A stretch of 64,000 bases of DNA from Apodospora peruviana (taxonomy: Eukaryota > Ascomycota > Sordariomycetes > Sordariales > Lasiosphaeriaceae). The notes below the pieces were generated by a model that was not told where the DNA came from, did not search any database, and was given only the letters and a program-made list of their open reading frames with translations. The position numbers were made by a program, and so were the translations under genes. Each line of letters begins with the position of its first letter. Within the stretch, counting starts at the first letter, position 1. Where the stretch lies: assembly GCA_033439685.1 (NCBI GenBank), contig JAUEDM010000010.1:1-64000 (forward strand). Reading direction: 5' to 3'. This document shows, in pieces, positions 10,789 through 23,596 of the stretch.

Positions 10789-11270
10789 TTAGAAGATCCT
10801 GATACTCCAGATATTCCCCCCGCTGCACTTGTTCTGCACATGATTAACGCGGTTGCCCGTGCAGCCGGGTTGGTCGAACACGGCGAGGTTGTAGGCGCTG
10901 CCGCCGCCGGTGCCGGGCCGGTATCGAGTCAGCAACATCTTCCACCTGAGCCCGCCGCTCCAGTACTCGTAGCAGGTGTTTGGGTCCGGCTGATTCCATA
11001 TGAATGTGGGCGGCTGGAGGCATTGCGGGTTTGCGTTGTTCCACGCGTCGAGGTTGGCGCCGGCCACGGGGGCCCTGGCTTCGATGCTGCTATTTTATGT
11101 CAGTGACGCGGTGGACAGGGGATAGTAGTTAAGTACCTGGTGTTTCTGGCCTCGAGGGCCGCAGCGTCCATGTCGATGCGGACGATTTTCAGGGGAGGGT
11201 CTTCGGTGGGAGCGGCTGAGCCAAGTGTGGCGAAGAGCAGGACGGCTTGGATGGTGGGGAGGAGTTTCAT
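10789..11270 (-). CDS. Small secreted cysteine-containing protein, 144 aa
   Basis: Two exons, 11270-11137 and 11089-10789, separated by a 47-nt intron (GTACTT ... ATAG), give 144 residues. The N-terminus is a clear signal peptide (hydrophobic core LLPTIQAVLLFATLGSA, cleavage near residue 19). The mature protein has four Cys (in PQC, NTC, GC and KC contexts), which could form two disulfides. No enzyme motif is present. Small size, secretion and paired Cys fit an effector-like or antimicrobial-type secreted protein, but this is only a category. An acidic, EAR-containing stretch before the second exon may be a propeptide. Confidence 0.75.
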
Positions 11271-14200
11271 TTTGGAGGAAGGGGTTGGAGTGATAGTGTG
11301 GTAAAAACGGCTGGTATGTTGGAAATCTGTCTGGGACTTGTTCTGAGTCTTCGGGGTGGGGGAAGGAGGCTTATATATGCCCCAGCCTTCAATGACGCCG
11401 TGGCTTCCTCAGAGCAGGGAGACTTTGCTGTTGAATCTGTCTCCCTGGGTCGGACCATCAGACTGATCACGCGAGTCCAACATTAAAATATTAGCCAGTC
11501 TAACAAATGAATTTCACTGGGTTAGTCTGGAGTTTGTGGGGTTTCTGAACACAAAGGCTGTGAGAGTGAGACTCGGGGTTCCATTGCAGATGAGAATAGT
11601 GGGACATTAACTCAACATCTAAGACGCAGTCTCCGATTATCCAAGACTGTTGATAATCATAACGGAGTGATAATAAGTAGGGTAAGCGGTAACCTTCCAG
11701 GAAAATTATTAATGACAGGAGAAAGCAATATCGAGATGGTATTGGTCAATCAACAACAACAGTCGCCACTTACCATGCCAAGACAGTGATCATGAACTTG
11801 TGTGAGGTTGTAAGAGCGGTAGTAACCTCGTTATTAGTTGAGATTCAATATCATGATGTACCTTACTAGTAGTATTTCGCTTAAGCAGTGAACTGGTAGT
11901 CCTTCGGAGCCCAAACTTCAAGTCCTGTGAATCAGTCTGGGTTGGCTCAGCGTGGGAGCAGCACGAGTCGATAGTTGGGACAGCGAGCGGTTTGCCTATC
12001 ACCATCCATCTGACCTTCTGTTAAGTATTCCACTTTCTCAGTGAGTAACGCCTCGGCATAAGCGTATTGCTTACTCGACGACGACACACTCATGCAGTAG
12101 ACTGTACTTCTACAGACCACAACCACAAAACGTGGGCTTGGCGAGTTGGGCAACATTTGTAAGAAAAGTTAATGCGGTATTGAGGCGTGGAGAACTTGGC
12201 TGAATAAATGACGAATCGAAATGAAAACCATTTCTGAATAGTTGAGAAAAAAGACTGCCTATATAATAGCTTCATTCTAATAACAGCTTATGATTACTTC
12301 AGCCACCTTAAGGTGCGGATCTCGCGTCCGCATCAAATGGTTGCAGTCTTGGAATACGGAACAGCGACTCCCATTTTCCAGTCCCGAGCTCACTTGCCTT
12401 CCTGGTGAGACCCAAAGCTGGGCGTTAAAATCATTAAATCTTCCGGTGAGTGAAGGGGACCTTGGACTTACAACCAGGTAAGCTCACCAGGAAGATTAGT
12501 CCCGCTTGATATGATGCACATCAGCTGCTGACCAAACCATTGTTCCATTCATAGGGCGGTGAGATACCTTTCTGACAAGTGTGTGCCAATGTGTGCCTGG
12601 GTCTCTCACTGTCAACATCGGGTCGAAATCGTAGTCATGTGGACTAGACTACACAGGTGTCTGTCAAATGTCACTGCACACATGACTGACCAGGGTTTCC
12701 CTTTCCGTACAAGATCAGGGTGTCTTTCCTTTGATTGGTGCGAGATGTCACACAACAGGATCTACATGGTTTTAGTAGTCACACTGAAAAGCCCATATCG
12801 ATGATTTCGTTTTTTTTTCTAGATCCTCCATAGGGTTTTTATCAACTTACCAGATCATTGCAGCCGCGGTCAACGCAGCGTTGGGGAAGAGGTTTTTCGA
12901 TCCACCGACCGAGCGGATGGCGTCTCCAGCGTCTTCGACCCGGAGCGATTGTCAATGTGTGCCTGGGTCTCTCACTGTCAACATCGGGTCGAAATCTTAG
13001 TCAGGTGCCTGTCAAATGCACTGCACCATGGCTGACCAGGGTTTTGCTTTTGGTAGAAAGATCAGGCCCAGGTGGGACTCAAAGCCGGTTCGGCAGCCAC
13101 ATAGTCTACCTTCCGAGTCTGTCGGTCCGTGTAGATCATGAATGGTTTAGTGGTTTCAAAGGAATGTCTGTCTCTGCTGCAGAGTTCCGCAGTGACAAGC
13201 ACATGCATATATCTCTCGTAAGCGACGTAATCTCGTTGTTCTGCGCGAACAGGAATCTATCATAGGTAGAGGATCGAAATCACTACACCTTTCTGGTCTT
13301 GCAAGACAATGCAACTGCCCCAAATCCAGATCCATCAGAACAGAGTCTGGTGACACTGGTGGACTTAGATCGAGCCAATGAACGTACGACGACCGCAGGC
13401 GTGTTCAGGGCCGCCTTTTGATTTTGGCAAGGTCAGGGGAATCATGATCTTCATCCTCGGTCGCGACGACTCGGAGGGTCTCGTCGACAGAATGAGCAAG
13501 CTCCATGTCCAACGACGACGACGACCACCACCACCACCACAGCCAGCGAAGAGACCGGCATCACCTCTATCATCTGGACGATTACGCCGCCTCAACTTCA
13601 ATGGGCTTCCAAGGCCCATAACGCTTGCATGGTCCCGAGATTCTTCCAGATCTAACAGAACTGCCACCTCTAATTAACAAGTTGGGAACACTAGTTCAAA
13701 CTAGTTATCAGTGTATCTTATAGCCCTTATATCCAAGGAGTCTTATTAGTGCTTCTCTTCAAACAGCTTTAGTGTCAAGGTCTTTTATTCTCCGCCGTCT
13801 TATGCCTTTTCCCCATTTCTACATTGCACTCACGTTCTTCAAAGTTATTGCCTATCGTTCTTCACTGCAATATTATTGACTCGGCATCGACTTTCATTTC
13901 AACTAAAAAATAGTTTAATAGGCACGTTATTTGTAATATACTACTAATAAATGGGTGGCTCGTGCACCTACACCACTTTTTTCGATCGAGCGTGCTGCAA
14001 TTTGCTCACTTTCTTCTTTTCTTCTTCGTCTTACTATTTTCGTAGCATACTATAGATCATAGGAGCTTTTGACCCTACTTATGTGACACGTGACACTGAA
14101 GCATCACTTCAAGCGAGATTTCTTCTGCAGCACGAAGTTCAAGTCTGCGCTACCTTGGCTGCGCCCAGACCCCACAGTCCTGATCCGCTAATCCAACGAG

Positions 14201-17200
14201 GAGGTTGATTTGGATCGACTGACGGGCGAGCAGTTTTTGAAGGAACTTGATCTTTATAGCAACTAGCTTTGATGCGGTTACTGTGCTTGTCTCAGTCTGG
14301 CTTGGCGTAGTGCCTTCAGGTTGGTGTGATAGACGCCTTCCAGGCATCCCATGGAGTTCCTTCAATTCATATGGGCCCCCAGACGATTCCCAGGTAGGCT
14401 TGAAATCATCATGCATGTTGCCAAAGTAGTCAGACAACCTTGGGAGTTTTTTTCGTTCCCGCTTTTAGGCGATTTTTCTTCCAGGCGCTCAAGGTTGCCA
14501 GGGGCTTTTCTGCCGAATCCATCCACACAACATGCCTGGTCGGTAAACTCGGCCAGTCCTCCTCGCCATCCTTGTTTCAAGGACCAGACGTTGTTCATAT
14601 TTGGCGAATTCGCCAAGCTGCGGGAGCTCAACGGCATCCCAAATTTTCGATTTTACTCCCTAAAATGAGCGAGATGTTGCACGATGCACCGCAAATACGT
14701 CACACATATCATCTCACGGGATGCAGCGGAATTGTGGCCCACATATCATACCACCATTGTCTGATAGCCAAGCCTGTCACTCAGATTTCACAGAGTGCAA
14801 AAGGGATCAGCCAAGATCTCCTGGAGGCCCATGACATCACGAAATTGCATGATAAGATGGACTTTTTCCGGGCCTAGGTGGCTGCTGTTTTCAAGCATTT
14901 AACTCCCGAGGCAACTAGCCGATATATGTCTCCCCGGAATCGACGAAGGAAACGACCTACCCCGTCCTGGGATGGATGAGTTGTGACTGCGCCAAATGCA
15001 TGTTGGCCGAAGCCAACCCCTAGTTTCACAGAAAACATCACACGCATCGACGTCCGGGAGAGCACTTTTCCGAGAAACAAACTACCGAGACCGTTCAGGC
15101 GCCTGAGCTTGCTGAGTGGCCCGGTATACTGGACCTGCTTGGGAGCTGCTGGCCTCGTACGCCTGCCGCAGGGTCGTATCTTCTGCCCTGCCCCGGATTC
15201 GAGGCCGGTTGCTGTCCTTGGGCAGCTATCCCACATCAGCCGCCACATCTCGAGTTGGTGCCGCTTTGGTTGAGCTAGAACGGAGCAGTCGTTCTCGCTG
15301 CCTCTGTGAGGCTCTCTCTATAACTGACGTTCTTGAACCAGCTAAGCTCTTCTTCGACCCGCAGCTTATTGTTGGCCGGGACTTGTTGCTTGCGCAGAAC
15401 GTCCTGTTCGGCAGCCATCCTGGCTTCGTGCTCCTTCTGGGGCTCGACCGACGTCAAAAGTCAGCCGAGGAACCACCCATGGGAGTTTCAGCACTGGCGA
15501 GATGGCCTTTGGCGGCCGGCGCGCTGAGTGGCGGTGAGTTCCGTCACCTTGTAATGAAGTCTGCCCAGAGCTTATACTTTCCGTCCATCTTCCGTCCATC
15601 TTGAGCTCGTTGAGGTTTGCTGTGGTAGGTTCCCGTCATGTCGAGCGTCATGAACTTGTCGTAGAGCTCCTTCATCAGGCCGTTGCCTGTCTTCCCCTTC
15701 CACTGGGAAGAGGCGTCGCTGGTCGTCGTGCCATTGGCAGCAGAAGTGATGGGTGCACCGGCGGGAACGTGAGGCCGGCGAGATCGGCGGGCTGTCCAAA
15801 GACAAGGCTACGTAGCATGTCCGGCACGAGGAATGGTAAAACCAGCGGTGCTCGCGGCTCGAGGGGCGGCACCTTTGGAGGCACCGGAGCTAAAGAACGA
15901 CGATGGCTTAATGAGGCTGGAACAGTGGGTGGATGAATTGGCGTCGTCTAAATTGGGTTTCGGCGCTGAGGCTGCTGTGACTGCCCCTGGGAGCCCTGGA
16001 ACTCGACCGACTGCATTAAGGATTGCTGCTCCTCTCGGGAAGGAGGATGCCGCCTCGTATCCTCGAAAAGGCGGGCGAATCTGCGTTTCGTTGGCGTGGC
16101 ATCGTTTAACTAGGAATGATCGCCGCTAGGATATTGAGAACGATGAGGCAGCTCGCCAGCTCCAGCTCCGGAAACAGCATCAAGGGGATCATATTCATGG
16201 CTGCGTGTAGTTGGGCTGACGTGCTGCCTGGAGACCCCAACTTCACTTGCCCATATCCCGACTCTTAATAACCCAAGGCGAGCGGGCCTCCTCTGCGCAT
16301 TCTAGAATCTGTTAGTAATGTAGCTGTGACCTTGATTGACAATGATGAAAAGACTGTTGCCCTAGAGATGTGACGAGCCAGTGCAATGACCCAAACCAAC
16401 ACACCAAAAACCCCACAATCGCAAAAGGATACCAGAATACCAAAGGCGTCAGTCAGCCTTTGGAATAATGGGTTATATACCATTGACGGTCGCAATCAAT
16501 TTAATCAAGGCTCAATAACACCGACCGTCACAATCTTCGTCTATCGCGTATTCTTATTCGTTTTATCTGGATCGATCTGATCGATCTGATCCAAGTTGGC
16601 GAACTTCATTTTTTAATTTGAAGTCGTAGTCTTTTTGATAAGCGGTAGCTGAACAACCTTGTTTCTCATATAACTCACGAATCTGTATCAAAGCAAAACC
16701 CAGGCTGGTTTGCATAACTCTCTTATTCCCTAGGGGAAACTAAGGTGTTAGAACATTAAGGTAACCTTTGATAAATTTCCCATTAGAGGTTAACGTATTG
16801 TTAACGTAATGAAACTAATGTTGTCTTTTGGCAAATAAGTGCACCTTCGTACAGCCTAGACGACGCACCGAGCGAGGGGGGATATTGAAGTAGAAGACCA
16901 CAAATATTACCTACTGGGCTTAAGCACGATTCGTAGAGATGTAAAGTTGGCATTGATACCACTAGACATATGAACACTGGAGCTTCAGATCTAATGCTTG
17001 CGCTATGTTATGGAGTGTGTCGATGCCTTGTCTTCTCTCGCTCATAGTCCTGTGTTCATGCCATTGGTTATTGGCATTGTTCTCATTTCTTCCTCATACA
17101 CTATCCATTATCCGAACTCACTAAACATATAGCAACTCTAGAGATAACAAAATGTCTATGCACTCGGCTTCAATCCCTGTCGTTTGTTCTACATCAGCCA

Positions 17201-17234
17201 GATTTATCAGCCATCATAATTCTTCATTGCTAGA
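11271..17234. other. Gene-poor region with degenerate sequence
   Basis: Nearly 6 kb without a gene I can support. AT content is visibly higher in 13700-14100 and 16300-17230. Between about 14150 and 15900 the minus strand shows short coding-like patches interrupted by stops. One example is a charged helical patch at 15457-15275 (containing KLRVEEELSWFKN), and another is an open stretch at 14437-14150. These could be remains of a decayed gene or transposon whose family I do not recognise. A duplicated segment is listed separately. Confidence 0.5.
12586..13070 (+). repeat. Imperfect direct duplication of ~120 bp
   Basis: A segment starting near 12586 recurs near 12950. The first ~45 bases match almost exactly (both contain GTGTGCCTGGGTCTCTCACT), and the following ~75 bases match with small indels and substitutions. 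Both copies are non-coding as far as I can see. They may be two decayed copies of a short dispersed element. Confidence 0.7.
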
Positions 17235-18393
17235 CTAGGCCTTGTAGATTCTAACCTTGTAGTCATCCAACCATTTATCCTCAATGGTAGCCAGCTGCGT
17301 GATCTGCGTCTTCTTGAGCATCGCGTCCTCCTCCGTGTCCTTGTAATCTTCCCGGTCGCTGTCGATGAAGCCCTCCTTGATATGCGACCGTGGAGTAATC
17401 ATGAAAGAGCGTCCTGTTGGCGGAGAAGTTAGGATCATACCACCTGTCCTATGTAAACAAGGGTAGAGAACTCACCATTTATGGCTTTATCACATGCTAT
17501 CCTCATCATGCAGTTGGACACATCCTCCGTCTCACCAAACTCAATACCGCGATCGAGAAGCCACTTTTCGTATTCTGCCGTCCGGATGGCGCTCTTGATC
17601 CAGCATGGCGCGACGTACGTGATGCGGATCGCTTGCTCCCAGCTGTTGCGCCTTGCGGTGCGCATGAAGCCACGGAGTGCGTATTTCGTGGCCGTGTATT
17701 CCCAGTTACCCTGTATTATCACCATGGCTTAGCTCCTCTCCCAAGAATGAGTATCGAAAACAGAGTTTACCGGAGAATCGATCCATGCGACCATGCTCCC
17801 CGTCATGATGAAACACCTATCGCGCTCCGGCACATCAGGCTGCTGCCGGAAATAGTGCACAGCTAGCTTCCAGGTATACAAGGTTCCGTCGATATTGACT
17901 CTAATGATATTCAGGTCCGGTTTGGTCGGTTCTCCCTTCGGGTCTTGTCCACGTCCACCCATCAGCAAAGATTCATCATACCCCAGTACCTCTCGGACAG
18001 TAACAAACCATCTAAATTCCACAGACTGTCCCCCGAACTGCGGCTAATCCCCGCATTGGCAATCACCACATCGACGCTGTTGTGCGGGCTCCTGCTCTTG
18101 GCCGTCTCAAACATGACTTTTTGCTGGTTCCAGTCGCGAATATCGACTCTCACAAAAGCGCAGACATCCTTTCCGTTCGCATCGTTGAGCTCCTTCTCGA
18201 TGGCCTTCCCGCGCTCCTCGTTGACGTCGCCAAACGTGACGAAGGACCCTGACGCAACAAAGTCGCGCACAAAAGCCTCGCCCATGCCATTCGCGCCGCC
18301 GGTGACGATGACGGACTTGCCCTTGGCTTGGGTTCTGTCGGGTACGACCGTGTGGTCCACGGGCCCGGTGTATTCGTAGCGTTGGAGAGGCAT
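17235..18393 (-). CDS. Short-chain dehydrogenase/reductase (SDR1)
   Basis: Four exons (18393-18009, 17943-17771, 17710-17476, 17413-17235) encode 323 residues. The ATG at 18393 is the first in the frame; the upstream open stretch begins with GTG. The classical SDR landmarks are present: TGGANGMG cofactor motif (residues 31-38), NAGIS after strand 4, catalytic Ser near residue 178 (TGSMVAW), and YxxxK as Y191-TAT-K195. The family uses NAD(P)H to interconvert alcohols and ketones in the cytosol. The gene is divergent to BVMO1 with a 654-bp shared upstream region. That suggests co-regulation and a role in making or consuming the ketone used by the monooxygenase; the substrate is inferred only as a class. 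Confidence 0.9.
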
Positions 18394-19047
18394 TGTGACG
18401 AAGTTGTGCAAGAAGTCTTGGAAGTCTGAGTTGGTTAAAAAACCGGTAAAATTGGTCACTCTCTTCTAATCTTGTCAGTATCAAGGCAAAGTATCGGGGG
18501 ATTGTTGTAGACAACATCCATCTCGGCATTATGAGTGAGTCCCTTGACGGCCGGCTGCCATTGCCGTCCGTCCCTTCGCGCGAGTTGCCGAGCTTGTTCG
18601 CCCCGGCAGCTCTCCCCGCATTCTCACGGTTGGGGTGCATGAGGAATCCGGCGATGGATTGCGGGGAGGCGGAGACCCGTGGAGATAGGGGTTCAGGGGC
18701 CCATGTTTGACGTTCGGCAGACGGCATGTCCGGATTGGGATTGCCGGTGTGGAGAATCCCGGCCGGCGGCCATGCCCCGAGACTACGGGACTTTGGCCAT
18801 CAAGGTCTCTAACCGGTTCGGTGGCGATCGTGGTCTCAACGTCTTGGGGTAGACTGGTCAAAATGTGCTATCAGTTAAGAGGCAGGTCTCAAGTCAAGCT
18901 CAAGATGTTTTTGTTGGCCAGACCATATCTGTGAAGACTTGATCACCTGCGCGTATCAAGGTCATCACATCTACTGCATTGATTACATCAGTCAGCTGCT
19001 TTCTTCTCTCATCCAGCAGTCTGAATACTCAGAGGCCTATCGCCAAA
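18394..19047. promoter_or_regulatory. Divergent upstream region of SDR1 and BVMO1
   Basis: 654 bp between two divergent start codons, GC-rich with many CGG/CCG triplets, the half-sites commonly bound by Zn2Cys6 proteins. No single dyad was fixed by eye. Short frames here have no recognisable domain. Confidence 0.5.
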
Positions 19048-21036
19048 ATGACGGCCTTCCAAGAAACACCGCTGGCACCCTCGCCGCCTACCGCAGCAGT
19101 CCTGGACACCGATACACCAACCGAGATCCCCAATGTGCTCCTCCAACCCTCAGCCGTCTCACACCCCTCGAAGCTAGACGATGACATGGACACGGATCCC
19201 TTCAAGCTGCGACCGGACGTGTACGCCTACACACGTCGCAAAATCAAGGTGATCACCATCGGCGCCGGCTTTTCGGGTCTGCTGATGGCGCACAAGTTCC
19301 AGCACCGCCACGAGGACATGAGGGATATCGTCGAGCACAAGATCTTTGAAGCGCTGCCCGACATCGGCGGCACCTGGCTCATGAACAACTACCCCGGTGT
19401 TCAGTGTGACGTGCCCGCACACATTTATGTCAGCAGTTCCTCTCTTCCCACACCCCCCAGTGCCCTCAAACATCAAACACTAAACTAACTAACAATAATA
19501 GGCATTCCCATTCGACCCAAACCCGAACTGGGACAGGTTCTACGCTTCGGGAGGTGACATCCAGGCCTACATCAAAGCGACAGTCAAAAAATGGTCCCTC
19601 GACCGCGACGTGCACCTCAACCACCGCGTCGTCGGTGCGCACTGGCTCCCTTCCTCCGGCCAATGGAAAGTCACCGTCTCGCACAACGATGTTGAACGGG
19701 ACGAATACTGCCACGTGCTGATCTCGTCCCAAGGCGTGCTGGTGCACGAAAACTGGCCAGCTATCCCTGGCTTGCGGGATGGCACCTTCAAGGGGCACAT
19801 CACCCACTCGGCGCGATGGGACCACAACTACGACTACTCGGGCAAACGGATCGCGGTAATCGGCAATGGGTCCTCAGGAATCCAGATCGTGCCGCAGATG
19901 GCTAAGCTGCCAGAAACTGATGTCAAGAATTTTATTCGTGGTCCTGCGTGGGTGTATTACCGTGCGCCGCCGTCGCAGCATCTCGGCAGAGAGACGGCTG
20001 ACCCCAATCCTCAGTATACTGAGGAGGAGAAGGCACGGTTCAGAGATCCAGAGATTCATCAGATGGAACGGAAGAAAATTATTGCGAGGAGCAATAAGAG
20101 TTTTTATATTTTTCGGAAGGGGGAGACCAATGCTGCGGCCATGAAGCTGGCTGCTGCGCAGATGGCGGAGAAGCTCGGGCATCGGAAGGATTTGTGCGAT
20201 ATGTTGATTCCGAAGTGGGAGTTGGGATGCAGACGCATTACGCCTGGGCCGGGGTATCTGGAGAGTTTTCTGCGGGAGAACTGTCATTTGACCAACAGTG
20301 CTATCACCAAGGTCAGCGAGAACGCTGTGCATACCGCCGATGGGCAGGTTTATGAATGCGATGTTGGTATGTTTTCACCCCACACCCACCCGATGAGGGA
20401 GGGATACTGATAAGGTGAACAGTGGTATGCGCGACAGGCTTCGACGTCAGTCACCGGCCACGGTATCCCATCGTCGGGCTCGACAAAACAACCGACATCG
20501 CGACGCAATGGGCCGACGAAGCGAAAGCTTACCTGAGCATCTGCATTCCTCAGTATCCGAACTACTTCATGATGACCGGACCCAACAATTTGGGAGGGCA
20601 CGGCAGTCTGATCATGTCGCTCGACTGGACGGGCGACTACATGGTCAAGTGGATCCGCAAGATCGCGACGGAGGACATCAAGGCCGTGCACCCGAAGCAG
20701 GAGAAGCTCGACGCGTTCATCAAACACGGTGATCAGGTGCACAAGACGCTTGTTTGGTCAGGTGCCTGCAGCAGTTGGTATAAGAGAGGGAAGGTGGATG
20801 GACGGGTCACGGCGCTGTTTGGTGGCAGCGCGCATCTTTTCAACAGGTTGCTGAGGGAGTTGAGGCCTGAAGACTTTGAGATTGAGTATAATACCGCTAA
20901 TCCGTTCCGGTTCATGGGGAATGGGTTTACGCAGTTTGAGATGGATGAGGGCAGCGATTTGGCGTGGTATGTGGAGAAGAAGATGCCGGATCCGGTGCCG
21001 ACTGAGGAGGCAAAGGTTACGGCTGTGAAGGCTTGA
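19048..21036 (+). CDS. Type I Baeyer-Villiger monooxygenase (BVMO1)
   Basis: Three exons (19048-19428, 19502-20366, 20423-21036) give 619 residues. The FAD-binding motif GAGFSG starts at about residue 72 after an N-terminal extension. The BVMO fingerprint FxGxxxHxxxW is seen as FKGHITHSARW (about 223-233). The NADPH-binding motif GNGSSG follows (about 247), and an ATGFD motif opens exon 3. All parts needed for activity are present. The family converts ketones to esters or lactones with O2 and NADPH. The gene is divergent from SDR1 and convergent with the Zn2Cys6 regulator (164 bp between the stops). The long N-terminus (about 70 residues before the Rossmann fold) is usual in larger fungal members. 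The substrate cannot be told from sequence. Confidence 0.93.
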
Positions 21037-21199
21037 ACTTGTTGTTGTGAGGTGAATACATAGCATATATGGCAAGCAGTTGAGAGGTAGATCAAGATTT
21101 TCAATACCCAGTTAAACATTACAAACACCCCATTCCTTTCTTGCGAAACATCTCTTTGTTGGCTCGATTATATCCCCATCCAGTTGCATAACAATGCCA

Positions 21200-23302
21200 T
21201 CAAAGGAAATTGTTCAACCCATTATTAGCAACAGCATCTCCAAACCCGCCCCCAAGAAACGGATCGAACGGATCAAAAAACCCCTGATAATCCTGCATAA
21301 ACGTCTCATGGAAAAGAAGATTATCAGGCGACGGGAACCGTGTAAGCGGCATCTCTCCCGGCTCGGTGCCAGGCAAAAGCGCTCTGGCAATCCTGCTCGT
21401 CGACCGAGTAACAAACGGGAACAGTGCCGGCCACTCGAAGGATTCTTCGCGCTGGTTCTGGCCGCCAACATCACCATTATTCAACGGAACGGCGTCATTA
21501 CCACACGTAGTTTGATCCGGCGGTTGTTGCTGCTGCGAGTTCCGAAAACCACCACCACCACCAGCACCAGCATGCGACTTCCTGAGCCGGTCAAACCCCT
21601 GCCTGACCACATTTGCCGACCCCCACATGCGCTGCAGCTGCTCGATGGCATTGGTGAGAACATCGAGCCCCTCGTGCGCGTCCTTCGCAATATTCTCGAT
21701 CCGACACGCCTGCAACAGCGCGATGAACGCCGTCCCACTATACCAGCACGTAATCGGCATCAAGAAACGCGTGTCTCCTCTTGACAAAATATCTCTCAGA
21801 ATCCGAACAATGCACGACGCAGCAAGAATAGCCGGCGGCAGCGCCTGCGGCAAATCGTACGCCGACCTTCGCAGATGCATCACAATAATCGTAGTCAGGT
21901 ACGGCAGATGTAACTGGTGAACATCCCTATCAAAGATCTCTGTCCTCGCAGACCCAATAGGCAACTGCAGATGCGAGGGAAGGGAATGAACCCAGCCAAC
22001 CAATTCCTGACGCAAATCATCCGGAAATCCTTCCCCAGAAGAGCGAGACAGCGTCTTGGCGATCTTGCCCATTATACCGCAAAGCTTCACCCAATGAATA
22101 AACACCTCCCCTTTTCTTTGTAATTTCGCGTCGGCAGGAAAATCGGCCAAAGTAGGCGGCTGGATGCTGCAGTCGGCCGGATCAATAATGCACGGCTTGC
22201 TCTGGCAGAGCGCGGTCAGCCGTTCCCTCGCAAACGCCGTCCACCATATCCTCCTGCGCAGAGCTAACTGCAACACGTCGCGAAGTGGATGATTGGGGCC
22301 AGGCTCCCGGTGGAAGTTCATCTGTTGAGCATGGCGGATCAGGACGGATGTCCACCACCATGAGGAGTGTCGCCGTGCGAGGGCCGGAGACCGCGGCGCC
22401 CACCAGTAGAACAGTGATATAGCTTGCAAGGTGGTCAGGCCGTCCGATTCCTCGTCGTTGTAGAAAATGGATGTGGCGCGCTTGTAGTACGCCGCTGGGC
22501 CGTCGTGCGGTATCAGTGGTGGTCGGATGTGGCTTCCCGCTAAGGCTAGAGCGTTGGCCAGGAGCGGAGAGCGGAGGGTGTCTTCTCCCAGTCTGTCGAT
22601 GTCGAGAACTGGACACCACGGGTAGCAGTACTCGATGTAGGTCTCTGCGAATATTTGTTGCAGTTCCTGGTGCTGGGCGTCTGACAGGGAGTAGCTTTGC
22701 TCGAGGGTGGCTTCCAGCTCTTGGCGTTCTGCGTCGATTTGGTTTTCGAGGCCGTATACATGCAGAAAGCCGGTGTCGACGTCGATGGGGTTGCTTCTGC
22801 CCGTGGTTACTTGCTCAGCTGTTCGCTGTGATTGGGGTGTTTCCGTGTGGTGTGATGGTTGTCGTTCATGACCAGGCGGTTGGTGTTGTGGTTGTTGCTG
22901 CGGTCGTGCTGGTGGCAGGACTGACACTACCAACGAAGTCTGGGGCTGAGATAGGGGCTGGGATGGAGCAACGGCAGTGACTTGGATGCTATCGTCAACC
23001 TCAACCGAAGGCGATCGGGGATAGACCGCCGTGGCTGGACGTCCCGCGCCGGGAACATTTCCGTTGGAGCTTGCATCTGTGTTGGAGTAATGCCGTTTTC
23101 GCTTGGATATGTAGACCTGGCAGTCTCGTGACGCGGCAAAACAGTTGGAGCAGGTGCCGTATCCTTCGCTATTGTCTCTGCTTTGGACTTGAAGATCGCA
23201 TTTAACTTTCTTAGAGTGGCAGGCCGAGCAAACCAGTTCTGCGCGTTTCCTCTTGGGTTGGCGACTGTCGTAGTGAAGCCAGTCGCTGACGATTTCAGCC
23301 AT
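21200..23302 (-). CDS. Zn2Cys6 fungal-type transcription factor
   Basis: A single exon of 700 residues. The binuclear zinc cluster lies at the N-terminus with Cys 25, 28, 35, 51, 54 and 61 (C-x2-C-x6-C-x15-C-x2-C-x6-C), preceded by basic PKRKR. The 15-residue linker between Cys 3 and 4 is longer than usual. A Pro/Gln-rich linker follows, then a middle homology region typical of fungal-specific regulators (from about residue 215, with YCYPWCPVLDID and later FARERLTALC). The protein would act in the nucleus. Its place between the BVMO/SDR pair and the permease makes it the obvious candidate regulator of the neighbouring catabolic genes; this is inference. No intron is needed. Confidence 0.93.
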   Translation of the reverse strand: MAEIVSDWLHYDSRQPKRKRAELVCSACHSKKVKCDLQVQSRDNSEGYGTCSNCFAASRDCQVYISKRKRHYSNTDASSNGNVPGAGRPATAVYPRSPSVEVDDSIQVTAVAPSQPLSQPQTSLVVSVLPPARPQQQPQHQPPGHERQPSHHTETPQSQRTAEQVTTGRSNPIDVDTGFLHVYGLENQIDAERQELEATLEQSYSLSDAQHQELQQIFAETYIEYCYPWCPVLDIDRLGEDTLRSPLLANALALAGSHIRPPLIPHDGPAAYYKRATSIFYNDEESDGLTTLQAISLFYWWAPRSPALARRHSSWWWTSVLIRHAQQMNFHREPGPNHPLRDVLQLALRRRIWWTAFARERLTALCQSKPCIIDPADCSIQPPTLADFPADAKLQRKGEVFIHWVKLCGIMGKIAKTLSRSSGEGFPDDLRQELVGWVHSLPSHLQLPIGSARTEIFDRDVHQLHLPYLTTIIVMHLRRSAYDLPQALPPAILAASCIVRILRDILSRGDTRFLMPITCWYSGTAFIALLQACRIENIAKDAHEGLDVLTNAIEQLQRMWGSANVVRQGFDRLRKSHAGAGGGGGFRNSQQQQPPDQTTCGNDAVPLNNGDVGGQNQREESFEWPALFPFVTRSTSRIARALLPGTEPGEMPLTRFPSPDNLLFHETFMQDYQGFFDPFDPFLGGGFGDAVANNGLNNFL

Positions 23303-23596
23303 GGTCGACTCTATGCGGAACCTTCGGGTGATTACTGATGATGAACAGGAAGCCCAGCGGTTTCCTACAGCCGGGAGGAATGCGGGGAGGAGTTGCGGGG
23401 TGCAGGATGTCGCCCCCTATCCACTGCCCTTGTCCAGAAAGGGGTAAGTACCGCGATCAAAACAAAGCCCAGGGAAAGGTTGAGTGAACCTTTCAGAAAA
23501 GTGTGCAAAAGTTTAAATGATAATTTCACGAAGTCCGATGAGGATAATGAAATTGGGACGTGGGATATCATGAGATAAAAAAAAGCAAAAGGAAAT

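Noticed and set aside
13378..13677. 99-codon plus-strand frame with a poly-Pro/Arg run
   Set aside because: Low-complexity, overlaps an equal frame on the other strand, no splice partners.
21194..21784. 196-codon plus-strand frame at the end of the regulator
   Set aside because: Antisense to the Zn2Cys6 protein's C-terminal region and Arg-rich from reverse-read codons.
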